Made by a program: the position numbers and the translations under genes
Origin: Streptomyces sp. V2I9
GTDB taxonomy: Bacteria > Actinomycetota > Actinomycetes > Streptomycetales > Streptomycetaceae
Assembly (NCBI RefSeq): GCF_030817475.1
Contig: NZ_JAUSZJ010000002.1
Location: 1,851,501 to 1,915,500, forward strand
Reading direction: 5' to 3'
Length of the DNA: 64,000 bases
The notes under the pieces: generated by a model
Told to the model about the DNA's origin: nothing
The model's input: only the letters and a program-made list of their open reading frames with translations
The model's database searches: none
In this document: in pieces, positions 24,911 through 33,019 of the stretch
Layout: every line of letters starts with the position of its first letter
Position numbering within the stretch: position 1 is the stretch's first letter

Positions 24911-26025
24911 AGGTTCTCCCCCAGGGAGTTCACGGCGGTCACGATGCGCGCGAGGTCGCCCTCGGTGAGCGAGGGGTGGACGGGCAGCGAGACGACCTCG
25001 GCGGCGGCCTTCTCGGTCTCGGGCAGGTCCCAGGTGCGGCCCGCCTTCTGGTCCGGCTCCCAGTAGGGCTTGAGCCGGTGGATCGGCGTCGGGTAGTAGA
25101 CCGCGTTGCCGACGCCCGCCTCGGTGAGCTTGGCCATCGCGGCGTCCCGGTCGCCCTGGATGCGCACGGTGTACTGGTGGTAGATGTGCCGGGCGCCCTC
25201 GGCCACCGGCGGCGTGATGACGCCCGGCGCGGTGATGTGGGCGTCGAGGTACGCGGCGTTGGCGCGGCGCTGCTCGGTCCATCCCTCCAGCTTGCCGAGC
25301 TGTACGCGGCCGACGGCGGCGGACACGTCGGTCATCCGCATGTTGGCGCCGACGATCTCGTTGGCGTACCGCTGCTCCATGCCCTGGTTGCGCAGCAGGC
25401 GCAGGGTGCGGGCCAGCTCGGCGTCGGCCGTGCTGACCATGCCGCCTTCGAGCGAGTGCATGTTCTTGGTCGGGTAGAAGCTGAAGGTGCCGCCCGCGCC
25501 GAACGCGCCGACCGGGGTGCCGTTCAGCGCGGCCGCGTGGGCCTGGCAGGCATCCTCGACCACGGCGAGCTTGTGCTTCTCCGCGATCGGCATGAGCTTG
25601 TCCATCGCCGCGGGGTGGCCGTAGAGGTGCACGGGCATGATGGCGGCGGTGCGCGGCGTGATCGCGGCCTCGACGGCCGCGGGGTCGAGCCCGAAGCTGC
25701 CCGGCTCGATGTCGGCGAACACGACGTCGGCGCCGACGAGGCGCACCGCGTTCGCGGAGGCGGCGAAGGAGAAGGAGGGGACGATCACCTCGTCGCCCGG
25801 ACCGATGCCCAGGGCGAGAAGCAGCAGGTGGAGTGCCGAGGTGCCCGAGTTGACGGCGACGCAGTGCCGACCGTCGACCAGGCGCGAGAAGCCGTCCTCG
25901 AAGGCGGCCACCTCGGGGCCCTGCACGACACGGCCGCTGCGCAGCACGCGCACCGCGGCCTCGATCTCGTCTTCCCCGATGACCGGACGGGCAGCAGGGA
26001 TCGGCTGCTCGTTGATGCTCGTCAT
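24907..26025 (-). CDS. DegT/DnrJ/EryC1 PLP-dependent sugar aminotransferase (WbpE/GnnB-like)
   Basis: The enzyme (372 residues) carries the family hallmarks 'AVNSGTSALHLLLLALGIGPGDEV', 'PVHLYGHPAAMD', 'VVEDACQAHAA' and the PLP-binding lysine in 'SFYPTKNMHSLEGG' (about 180-193), then 'RMTDVSAAVGRVQL'. It would transfer an amino group, usually from glutamate, to the 3-keto sugar nucleotide made by its partner. ATG 26025 has an excellent AAGGAGGA upstream and is the first gene of the minus-strand unit 26025-19416, so the promoter should lie in 26026-26290. The combination with the dehydrogenase and acetyltransferase points to 2,3-diacetamido sugar synthesis. Confidence 0.88.
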   Translation of the reverse strand: MTSINEQPIPAARPVIGEDEIEAAVRVLRSGRVVQGPEVAAFEDGFSRLVDGRHCVAVNSGTSALHLLLLALGIGPGDEVIVPSFSFAASANAVRLVGADVVFADIEPGSFGLDPAAVEAAITPRTAAIMPVHLYGHPAAMDKLMPIAEKHKLAVVEDACQAHAAALNGTPVGAFGAGGTFSFYPTKNMHSLEGGMVSTADAELARTLRLLRNQGMEQRYANEIVGANMRMTDVSAAVGRVQLGKLEGWTEQRRANAAYLDAHITAPGVITPPVAEGARHIYHQYTVRIQGDRDAAMAKLTEAGVGNAVYYPTPIHRLKPYWEPDQKAGRTWDLPETEKAAAEVVSLPVHPSLTEGDLARIVTAVNSLGENL

Positions 26026-26294
26026 GGACGTCCTCCTTGAACACCGCAAGAGCTCGTTACCAGGCAGAGCTTTGAGGTGCGGGACGTCTTACCGAGGCCG
26101 CGCGAAACCCCACCGGCGCGATGCCGACGCCCTGCCGAGGAATCCGGCCCGGTCGATATGGTCGCCGGGCCTGTCACCAACCGTAGCTTTCATCATGAAC
26201 GCTCACACGCATGGCAACCGCCGTCACATTATCAGGGATTTCTTGGCCCATTTCGGGCTCGTCAACCACCTCTTGCATCAATTCTGAAACAAAG
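26026..26294. other. Non-coding upstream region of cluster B
   Basis: No credible gene is seen between the aminotransferase start and the rne terminator. The stretch 26190-26290 is much less GC-rich than its surroundings, which marks the junction between core and accessory DNA and may hold the cluster B promoter. No repeat or tRNA remnant was found here. Confidence 0.4.
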
Positions 26295-26333
26295 CAGGTG
26301 TCCCGCCCCGATGTACTGGGAGCGGGACACCTG
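26295..26333 (-). terminator. Terminator hairpin of rne
   Basis: A perfect 12-bp stem (26295-26306 and 26322-26333) with a 15-nt loop starts 27 nt after the rne stop. It separates rne from cluster B. Confidence 0.75.
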
Positions 26334-26359
26334 AAGATGAACAACCGGTTACGGATTCA

Positions 26360-29300
26360 TCAGCCGACCGACGACTCGCCCTCCACGGAAGGCGCGGAAG
26401 CCGTTACGGACGGCGACGACTGCTGCTCGGCGGCGACGGTCTTCTTCGTCGTCTTCTTCGCTGCGGTCTTCGCCGTCGTCTTTTTGGCGGCGGTCTTCTT
26501 CGCGGCGGTCTTCTTGGCCGCCGCCTTCTTGGCCGGAGCCTTCTTGGCGGCGGTCTTGCGAGCCGTCTTCTTCGCCGGGGCGGCCTCCTCGGATTCGGAA
26601 TCCGTCGTTCCGGATTCCGGGGTTCCATCGGGGGCCCGGTCGTCGGATTCCGGGGCCTTCGCCTCGGACGCCGAGTCGACCACCACGATCGCCGCATCGT
26701 CCGCTCCGGTGGGCGAACCCGCCGGAGCGGTGACCTTGCGGGTCACCCGACGCCGCGCACGCGGCGGGGCGGCGACGGGGGCCTCGGCCTCGGGGGCCTG
26801 CTCCGCCGGAGCCTCGGCCACCTCCGGAGCAGGCGTCTCGGCGGCGGGCGGTTCGACGACCGGGTCCTCCACCGCGACCGGGTCCGTGGCGGGCTCGACC
26901 GGCTGCACCGGCTCCGCCGCCTCGGCCTGCTTCGGCGCACCCGCCGGGGCGGTCGCCTTGCGGGTGGCCCGGCGGCGCGTACGGCCCTGGGGCGCGGCCT
27001 CGGCCGGCGCCTCGGGAGCCTCGGCGGCGGGAGCCTCCGGGGCCGGGGCTTCCGCGACCGGGGCCTCGACGACCGGTTCGGGCGTACGCTCCGCCTCGGG
27101 GGCCTCGGCCTTCGGGGCGCCGGCCGGTGCCGACGCCCTGCGGGAGGCGCGGCGGCGGCCGCGGCCGCGCGTGGCAGCCGCCTCCGCCTCGGCGGGGCTG
27201 CCGTAGAACTCGTCGTCCTCCCCGACCGCGGGCTCCACGGCCACCGGGGCGGCGACCTCGGCGGCCAGCTCGGCCTCGGTCTCCACGGTCTCGGCGGACG
27301 CGTGGTCCTCGGAGCCGTGGTCGTGACCGTGCTCCTGGTCCTGGCCCGCGCCACCGCGGCGCTTCTTGGACTTCTTGCCGCCGCCACCGCCGCCGACCGA
27401 CGTCGGCTGCTCCATGTGGACGATGACACCGCGCCCGTTGCAGTGGACGCAGGTCTCGGAGAAGGACTCCAGCAGGCCCTGGCCCACCCGCTTGCGGGTC
27501 ATCTGGACCAGGCCGAGCGAGGTGACCTCGGCCACCTGGTGCTTGGTGCGGTCGCGGCCCAGGCACTCCAGGAGCCGCCGCAGGACCAGGTCCCGGTTGG
27601 ACTCCAGCACCATGTCGATGAAGTCGACGACGACGATGCCGCCGAGGTCGCGCAGCCGCAGCTGCCGCACGATCTCCTCGGCCGCCTCCAGGTTGTTCCT
27701 GGTGACGGTCTCCTCCAGGTTGCCGCCCTGGCCGGTGAACTTGCCGGTGTTGACGTCGACGACGACCATCGCCTCGGTCTTGTCGATCACCAGCGACCCG
27801 CCGCTGGGCAGGTAGACCTTGCGGTCCAGCGCCTTCATCAGCTGCTCGTCGATGCGGTACGTCGCGAAGACGTCGACCTCGGAGGTCCAGCGGGAGAGCC
27901 GCTCGGTGAGGTCGGGCGCGACGTGCGAGACGTACCCGTAGATGGTCTCCCAGGCGTCGTCACCGCTCACGATGACCTTGGAGAAGTCCTCGTTGAAGAT
28001 GTCGCGGACCACGCGGACGGTCATGTCCGGCTCGCCGTAGAGCAGGGTCGGCGCGTTGGAGGAGCTGGTGCCCTTGGCCTTCTTCTGGATCTCCTCCCAC
28101 TGCTGCTGGAGGCGCTCGACGTCACGGCGCAGCTCGTCCTCGCTCGCGCCCTCGGCGGCGGTGCGCACGATGACGCCCGCGTCCTCGGGGACGATCTTCT
28201 TGAGGATCGTCTTCAGTCGGGAGCGCTCGGTGTCGGGCAGCTTGCGGCTGATCCCGGTCATCGAGCCCTCGGGCACGTACACCAGGTAGCGGCCGGGCAG
28301 CGAGACCTGGCTGGTCAGCCGCGCGCCCTTGTGGCCGATCGGGTCCTTGGTGACCTGGACCAGGACCGACTGGCCGGACTTGAGGGCGGTCTCGATGCGG
28401 CGCGGCCCGTGGGCCATGCCGAGCGCCTCGAAGTTGACCTCACCGGCGTACAGGACGGCGTTGCGGCCCTTGCCGATGTCGACGAAGGCGGCCTCCATGG
28501 ACGGCAGCACGTTCTGGACCTTGCCCAGGTAGACGTTGCCGACGTAGCTGGTGGACTGCTCCTTGTTGACGTAGTGCTCGACGAGCACGTTGTCCTCGAG
28601 GACGCCGATCTGGGTGCGCTCACCGTTCTGGCGGACGACCATCACGCGCTCGACGGCCTCGCGGCGGGCGAGGAACTCGGCCTCGGTGATGATCGGGACC
28701 CTGCGGCGGCCCTGCTCGCGGCCCTCGCGGCGGCGCTGCTTCTTGGCCTCCATCCGGGTCGAGCCCTTGATGGACTGGACCTCGTCGAAGCCGGTGCCGG
28801 GCTCGCGCTCCTCCTTCTTGCGGGGCTCACGGACCTTGACGACCGTACGCTCCGGGTCGTCGGCGGTGCCGTGGTCGGCGTCCGCGGTGGCGTCACCGCT
28901 GCGGCGGCGGCGACGGCGGCGACGGCGGGAGCTGCTGCTCGAACCGGACGCCGAGGAGTCGTCCTCGTCGTCCTCGTCGGCGGTCTCCTGCGCCTGGCTC
29001 CGCCCCCCGTCCTGCTCGTCCTCGCTGCGGGACTCCTCGGCGCGGTCCTGCGCGGGCGCGTCGTCGGCGTTCTGCTCGTCGTCCGTGTCGTGGGCCTCCC
29101 CGCGACGGCGGCGGCGGCCACCGCGACGGCGGCGGCGCGAGGGGCGGTCACCGTACTCGTCGGTGTCGTCGCCCTCGTTCTCGTCCGCCTCGGCCTCGGG
29201 GGCCTCCTCGGCGGGCGTCTCCACCGGAGCGGCGGACTCGACGGCCTGGTCGGCGCCGTCCGGCTCACCACGGCGGCGGCGACGGCGACGCGAGCCGCCC

Positions 29301-30592
29301 TGCGGCGCGGCCTCGGCGGGCGCGGTGCTCTGCTCGGAGCCGGCGGCGCGCTCCTCGACCGCCTCGACCTCGTCGGCCTCGTCGTACGGGGAGGCGGAAC
29401 CGGCGGCCGCAGCCGCGGCGGCGGCCGTCTCGGGGGTCTGGAACATCGGCTCGGCGAAGACCGGGGCCTGGAAGACGGCGACGGCGGGGCGCGTCGCGCG
29501 CCGGCTCCTCCGCGTCGGCTCCTCGGTCTTCGCGGTGAACTCGGGGCTGCCCGCGACGGCGGTGGCACGGCGGCGGCGGCGTCCGCGCGGGGCGGCCTCC
29601 TCGACCTCGTCCACCTCGGCGGCCAGCTCTTCGGCGACGGCGGCAGGGAGGCTCTCGCCGGACTCGACGGTCTCCTCCTCGGCCTGCGCGGACTCGGCGG
29701 GCTCTGCGGGCTGCGGCGAACCGGCGGGCGCGGACGCCTTACGGGACGCCCGGCGGCGGGTCCGCGGAGCCGGGGCCTCCTCGGCTGCCTCGACTTCGGC
29801 GGCCGGGGCGGCGGGCTCGGCGGCTGCCTGCTCGGGCTCGCTCACGGCCGCGGCGGACTGCGGCGCACCGGCGGGGGCGGAGGCGCGCCGACGGGCACGG
29901 CCACGCGGTGCGGCCGGCTCGGCGGCAGCGGTGGTCCCGGGCTCGGCGGCCGGGGCGGCGGGCTCCACCACGACGGCGGCGGCCTCGGCGGACTGCGGGG
30001 CGCCGGCCGGCGAGGTGGCCTTGCGGGAGGCGCGGCGACGGCGGGGTGCCGGGGCCTCTTCCGGGATCTCCACGGCTGCCTCGGTCTCTTCCTCGGCGTC
30101 GGGCCCGGGGGCGGCGGCGACCTCGACGGGGTCCGCCACGACCTCGGCGGCCTCCGGCGAGCCGGCCGGAGCCGTCGCCTTGCGGACCGCGCGGCGGCGG
30201 GCGCGCGGCGCGGGCGCGGCAGCCTCCTCCTCGGCGGCAGGCGGCACGGGGGCCTCCGTAGCAGCGGAGGGCTCGGCGGCCGGGGCGGGCTCGGCGGCCT
30301 CCGTCTGCTGCGGGGCGCCGGCGGGAGCGGTGGACTTGCGCACGGCGCGGCGGCGGGTGCGGGCGGGCGCGGCGGTCTCGGTGACCGTCTCCCCGGGCGT
30401 GTCGTCGACGGCCGGGGCGGCGCTCTCGGCGGCCGGTATGGCCGGCGTGACGTCCTCGGCGGCGGTCACGGGGCCGCCGGGCGGGCCGGCCGGGCGGGAG
30501 GCGGCGCGGCGCCTGCGGCGCGGCGGCAGCTTGTCGCCGGGGGTGTTCTCTTCGTTGTTCCCGGTCGTGCCGGGTTCGTTCGGCTGAGGCAT
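26360..30592 (-). CDS. rne: Ribonuclease E/G with long repeat-bearing N- and C-terminal arms
   Basis: RNase E/G cleaves single-stranded RNA in mRNA decay and rRNA processing. In this 1410-residue protein the catalytic core sits in the middle: S1 domain from about residue 650 ('RQNGERTQIGVLED', 'YVGNVYLGKVQNVL'), the DNase I-like site with 'VVVDVNTGKFTG' and 'GGIVVVDFIDMV' (about 940-990), and the zinc-link 'CVHCNGRG' near 1045. Both arms are Ala/Pro/Glu-rich with Arg patches and hold nine copies of an 'RRRAxRKATAPAGAP' element; the end is a Lys/Ala histone-H1-like tail. Streptomyces RNase ES has the same core-in-the-middle layout and binds PNPase. ATG 30592 follows GGGAGAA. The 227 bp upstream are non-coding. 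Confidence 0.95.
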   Translation of the reverse strand: MPQPNEPGTTGNNEENTPGDKLPPRRRRRAASRPAGPPGGPVTAAEDVTPAIPAAESAAPAVDDTPGETVTETAAPARTRRRAVRKSTAPAGAPQQTEAAEPAPAAEPSAATEAPVPPAAEEEAAAPAPRARRRAVRKATAPAGSPEAAEVVADPVEVAAAPGPDAEEETEAAVEIPEEAPAPRRRRASRKATSPAGAPQSAEAAAVVVEPAAPAAEPGTTAAAEPAAPRGRARRRASAPAGAPQSAAAVSEPEQAAAEPAAPAAEVEAAEEAPAPRTRRRASRKASAPAGSPQPAEPAESAQAEEETVESGESLPAAVAEELAAEVDEVEEAAPRGRRRRRATAVAGSPEFTAKTEEPTRRSRRATRPAVAVFQAPVFAEPMFQTPETAAAAAAAAGSASPYDEADEVEAVEERAAGSEQSTAPAEAAPQGGSRRRRRRRGEPDGADQAVESAAPVETPAEEAPEAEADENEGDDTDEYGDRPSRRRRRGGRRRRRGEAHDTDDEQNADDAPAQDRAEESRSEDEQDGGRSQAQETADEDDEDDSSASGSSSSSRRRRRRRRRSGDATADADHGTADDPERTVVKVREPRKKEEREPGTGFDEVQSIKGSTRMEAKKQRRREGREQGRRRVPIITEAEFLARREAVERVMVVRQNGERTQIGVLEDNVLVEHYVNKEQSTSYVGNVYLGKVQNVLPSMEAAFVDIGKGRNAVLYAGEVNFEALGMAHGPRRIETALKSGQSVLVQVTKDPIGHKGARLTSQVSLPGRYLVYVPEGSMTGISRKLPDTERSRLKTILKKIVPEDAGVIVRTAAEGASEDELRRDVERLQQQWEEIQKKAKGTSSSNAPTLLYGEPDMTVRVVRDIFNEDFSKVIVSGDDAWETIYGYVSHVAPDLTERLSRWTSEVDVFATYRIDEQLMKALDRKVYLPSGGSLVIDKTEAMVVVDVNTGKFTGQGGNLEETVTRNNLEAAEEIVRQLRLRDLGGIVVVDFIDMVLESNRDLVLRRLLECLGRDRTKHQVAEVTSLGLVQMTRKRVGQGLLESFSETCVHCNGRGVIVHMEQPTSVGGGGGGKKSKKRRGGAGQDQEHGHDHGSEDHASAETVETEAELAAEVAAPVAVEPAVGEDDEFYGSPAEAEAAATRGRGRRRASRRASAPAGAPKAEAPEAERTPEPVVEAPVAEAPAPEAPAAEAPEAPAEAAPQGRTRRRATRKATAPAGAPKQAEAAEPVQPVEPATDPVAVEDPVVEPPAAETPAPEVAEAPAEQAPEAEAPVAAPPRARRRVTRKVTAPAGSPTGADDAAIVVVDSASEAKAPESDDRAPDGTPESGTTDSESEEAAPAKKTARKTAAKKAPAKKAAAKKTAAKKTAAKKTTAKTAAKKTTKKTVAAEQQSSPSVTASAPSVEGESSVG

Positions 30593-30819
30593 GCGGGCGT
30601 TTCTCCCGTCGTGCTCCCGGGCGCCGCGTCGGATTCCGGTCCGGCCGGTCCGCAGTGGTGCGATACCGCCGTCCGGGGCGCGGGCGCCGCACGGGAACTG
30701 ATGTCTGGCTCGCCGGTTCCGTATGCGGTGTGCGTACGGCCTGGCGAAAGTCTTATGGGTCAGTGCGCGGCCCGACCCAGGTGGCTCCCGAGTCGGAGGG
30801 CTGCGCTACGACGACCGCC

Positions 30820-31644
30820 TTACGCGGAACCTGCACCTTCCGGCGCCGTCGCGACGGCTGCCCCGGCGACCGCGGGATATGCGGTCGGGGCGGCCTCGCG
30901 GTCAGGCGCGAGCGGGTCGGTCACCGTGCCGGACTCCTCGTCGAAGAGCCCCTGCGCCAGCCTCGTCACCGCGGCGGGGACGGGCGGCGCCAGGTCGGCC
31001 ACAGCTCGAAGACCGGACAGGACGTCGTCGGGTCGCACGGCAGGTGTCACGTGCCGCACAACCAGGCGCAGTATCGCACAGGGCCGCTCGCCCGGCCTAT
31101 CGGCCGGATCGTCGACGACCCGCAGGTCGGCCACGGCGGCGCGGGCGTCGAACGTACGGATGCCGTTCTTCGCCTTGCGCTGGACCTCGACGGTCTCGGC
31201 GTCGTTGAAGGCGGCCACCGCGGGGCGGACGTCCTCGGCGGCGACACCGTCCAGGCGCATCTCCCAGACGGAGGCGGTGAGCCGGTCGGCCAGGCCCGAG
31301 GTGCGGGCCTCCACCGCGTCGACGATGTCGAGGCCGGCCGGCATCGAGGCGTCGAGCATGCCGCGCAGGGTCTCGGGGTCCCGCGCCTCGGTGAGGGCGA
31401 TCTCCAGGAACTCGGCCTCGCTGCCCGTGCCGGTGGGTGCGGCATTGGCGTAGGAGACCTTGGGGTGCGGGGTGAAGCCCGCGGAGTACGCCATCGGCAC
31501 CTCGGAGCGGCGCAGTGCCCGCTCGAAGGCCCGCTGGAAGTCTCGGTGACTGGTGAACCGGAGGCGGCCGCGCTTGGTGTAGCGCAGTCGGATGCGCTGC
31601 ACTGCCGGTGCGGGCGGCGGGCCTTCGGGCTGTCGCTTGCCCAG
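30820..31644 (-). CDS. Radical-SAM-linked protein (TIGR03936/DUF2344 family), probable CTG start
   Basis: The protein family accompanies a B12-binding radical SAM protein, which is encoded at 33020-34948 here. Landmarks are 'RIRLRYTKRGRLRFTSHRDFQRAFERALRR' region at the N-terminus and 'YSAGFTPHPKVSYANAAPTG'. A GTG at 31602 gives 260 residues but has no ribosome binding site. A CTG at 31644, in frame and 14 codons earlier, has GGAG eight bases upstream and adds 'GKRQPEGPPPAPA', a lead-in I recall from Streptomyces homologues. I therefore extend to 31644 (274 residues). Biochemical role is not established; a tRNA-modification link has been proposed for the family from fusions. Confidence 0.78.
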   Translation of the reverse strand: MGKRQPEGPPPAPAVQRIRLRYTKRGRLRFTSHRDFQRAFERALRRSEVPMAYSAGFTPHPKVSYANAAPTGTGSEAEFLEIALTEARDPETLRGMLDASMPAGLDIVDAVEARTSGLADRLTASVWEMRLDGVAAEDVRPAVAAFNDAETVEVQRKAKNGIRTFDARAAVADLRVVDDPADRPGERPCAILRLVVRHVTPAVRPDDVLSGLRAVADLAPPVPAAVTRLAQGLFDEESGTVTDPLAPDREAAPTAYPAVAGAAVATAPEGAGSA

Positions 31645-31726
31645 TGGTTCTTCTCCTCGGTGCGGGGCGGGCGCGGTGGCGCGCCGCCCACGAAATTTCG
31701 GGTCGCCCCCGGGGTGCCGCTCCGGC

Positions 31727-32932
31727 TCACCCCCGCCCGACGAGTTTCTCGCCGCCCGGAGGGGTCTCGGTCGCCTGCGCCGCGCTGGGGACAGTCGGTG
31801 TACTACCCAGAGTACGCGCAGGGATCCCTCGCGGTTCCCCGGACCGTGCGGCGGCCGGGGAGCCGACGAGCGCCCGCCAGGCGTCGCGGCGTGCCTGACG
31901 CACGGTTTCGCGGGCGCTCGCGAGGGCGGCGCGGACGGCCCGGCCCGCTTCGGCGGCGGCGCGCCGGGCCGGGGCCCGGACCGCGTCGCGCAGGAAGTGG
32001 CCGACAGGGGCGCACACCGTGCGGTAGGCCCAGGAGACCGGTGCGCCGATCAGGTACCGGGCGATCGCGGCGAGGGCCCGGCCGACGGCTCGGGAGACGT
32101 ATCCGGCGATCCGCCAGGCGACCTCGAACGCCGTGGCGATCTCCCGGCCGGCCGGGGTGAGGATGCGGCGGTACGTCCACGAGAGCGGTGCCACGACCAG
32201 CGTCATGACCAGCAAGGCGACCACGGGGCCGAGTCCGCGCCCGGTGGCGGCGAGCCCTCGCCAGACCTGGCCCGGGATCCGGGCCGCGCCCTGCCACAGC
32301 GTGCTCAGGACCCGGACCGTGCCGTGGCCGATCGGCGTGAGGACGGCTTCGTACACCCACACCGCCGGGACGACCAGGCCGTAACGCACCACCGGGACGG
32401 CCACGTACCGCCACACGGACTCCAGCGGCACGATCAGGAGCACGGTGAGCAGCCACCCCAGGGCGGTGCCGATGCCGTGCAGCGCCGGGAGGAGCAGGGC
32501 GGTGCCGATCCACCGCAGGCCGTGGCCCAGCGGGGTGAGGACGCCGGCGTACAGCCACACCGCCGGCGCGGCGATGCCGTAGCGGGCGACGGGGACGATC
32601 ACGTACCGCCACAGGGCGGGCCAGGGCCGGATCAGCAGGGCGACGGCCAGCCACGCGGCGGCCTTGCCCAGGGGCGCGAGGACCCGGGTGTACAGCCAGG
32701 TCAGCGGGGTCAGGACCAGCGTGTCCCGCAGCCACAGCAGGGCCCGGCCGAACGGCCGCAGCAGGACGCGGTCGGCGCCGTGCCACAACGCGGTGAGGGC
32801 GTCGCGGGCCATCCGGACGGGCAGGACGAGCACCAGGACGACGATCCGGACCGGGATCCTGATCAGCGTGGCCAGGACGCTCGCGCCCGGTTCGTACCCC
32901 TGGGGTGCCTGGTGCCTGCCGTGGTCCGCCAT
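31727..32932 (-). CDS. Hydrophobic protein with five internal 'PxxWxYxxVLxPxG' repeats, unknown function
   Basis: The 401-residue product contains a motif repeated five times at 48-66 residue intervals: 'TPLTWLYTRVLAPLG', 'APAVWLYAGVLTPLG', 'VPAVWVYEAVLTPIG', 'APLSWTYRRILTPAG' and 'APVSWAYRTVCAPVG'. Between them lie hydrophobic or amphipathic helices, twice containing 'WRYVxVPVxRYG'. The overall look is of a membrane-embedded or membrane-wrapping repeat protein, with many Arg and Trp. The last 80 residues are Ala/Arg-rich and then Pro/Thr-rich. ATG 32932 is used; the ribosome binding site is weak. It lies between the two radical-SAM-linked genes but is cut off from the upstream one by a strong hairpin. 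No known family is recognised. Confidence 0.7.
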   Translation of the reverse strand: MADHGRHQAPQGYEPGASVLATLIRIPVRIVVLVLVLPVRMARDALTALWHGADRVLLRPFGRALLWLRDTLVLTPLTWLYTRVLAPLGKAAAWLAVALLIRPWPALWRYVIVPVARYGIAAPAVWLYAGVLTPLGHGLRWIGTALLLPALHGIGTALGWLLTVLLIVPLESVWRYVAVPVVRYGLVVPAVWVYEAVLTPIGHGTVRVLSTLWQGAARIPGQVWRGLAATGRGLGPVVALLVMTLVVAPLSWTYRRILTPAGREIATAFEVAWRIAGYVSRAVGRALAAIARYLIGAPVSWAYRTVCAPVGHFLRDAVRAPARRAAAEAGRAVRAALASARETVRQARRDAWRALVGSPAAARSGEPRGIPARTLGSTPTVPSAAQATETPPGGEKLVGRG

Positions 32933-32946
32933 GCCGTGAGGGACGC

Positions 32947-32983
32947 GTCAGGCCCGGTCCGGGGTTGCCGGACCGGGCCTGAC
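32947..32983 (-). terminator. Terminator hairpin of the radical SAM gene
   Basis: A perfect 16-bp stem (32947-32962 and 32968-32983) with a 5-nt loop lies 37 nt after the stop at 33020 and 15 nt before the start of the next gene. Confidence 0.75.
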
Positions 32984-33019
32984 GGTCACCGTGCCTTCCC
33001 GCGGGAAGGGCGGTGGGGG

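Noticed and set aside
27302..31453. Plus-strand open frame of 1383 codons opposite rne
   Set aside because: It mirrors the Arg/Ala/Pro codons of RNase E arms, giving Gly/Arg/Leu-rich nonsense; the opposite strand has firm catalytic motifs.
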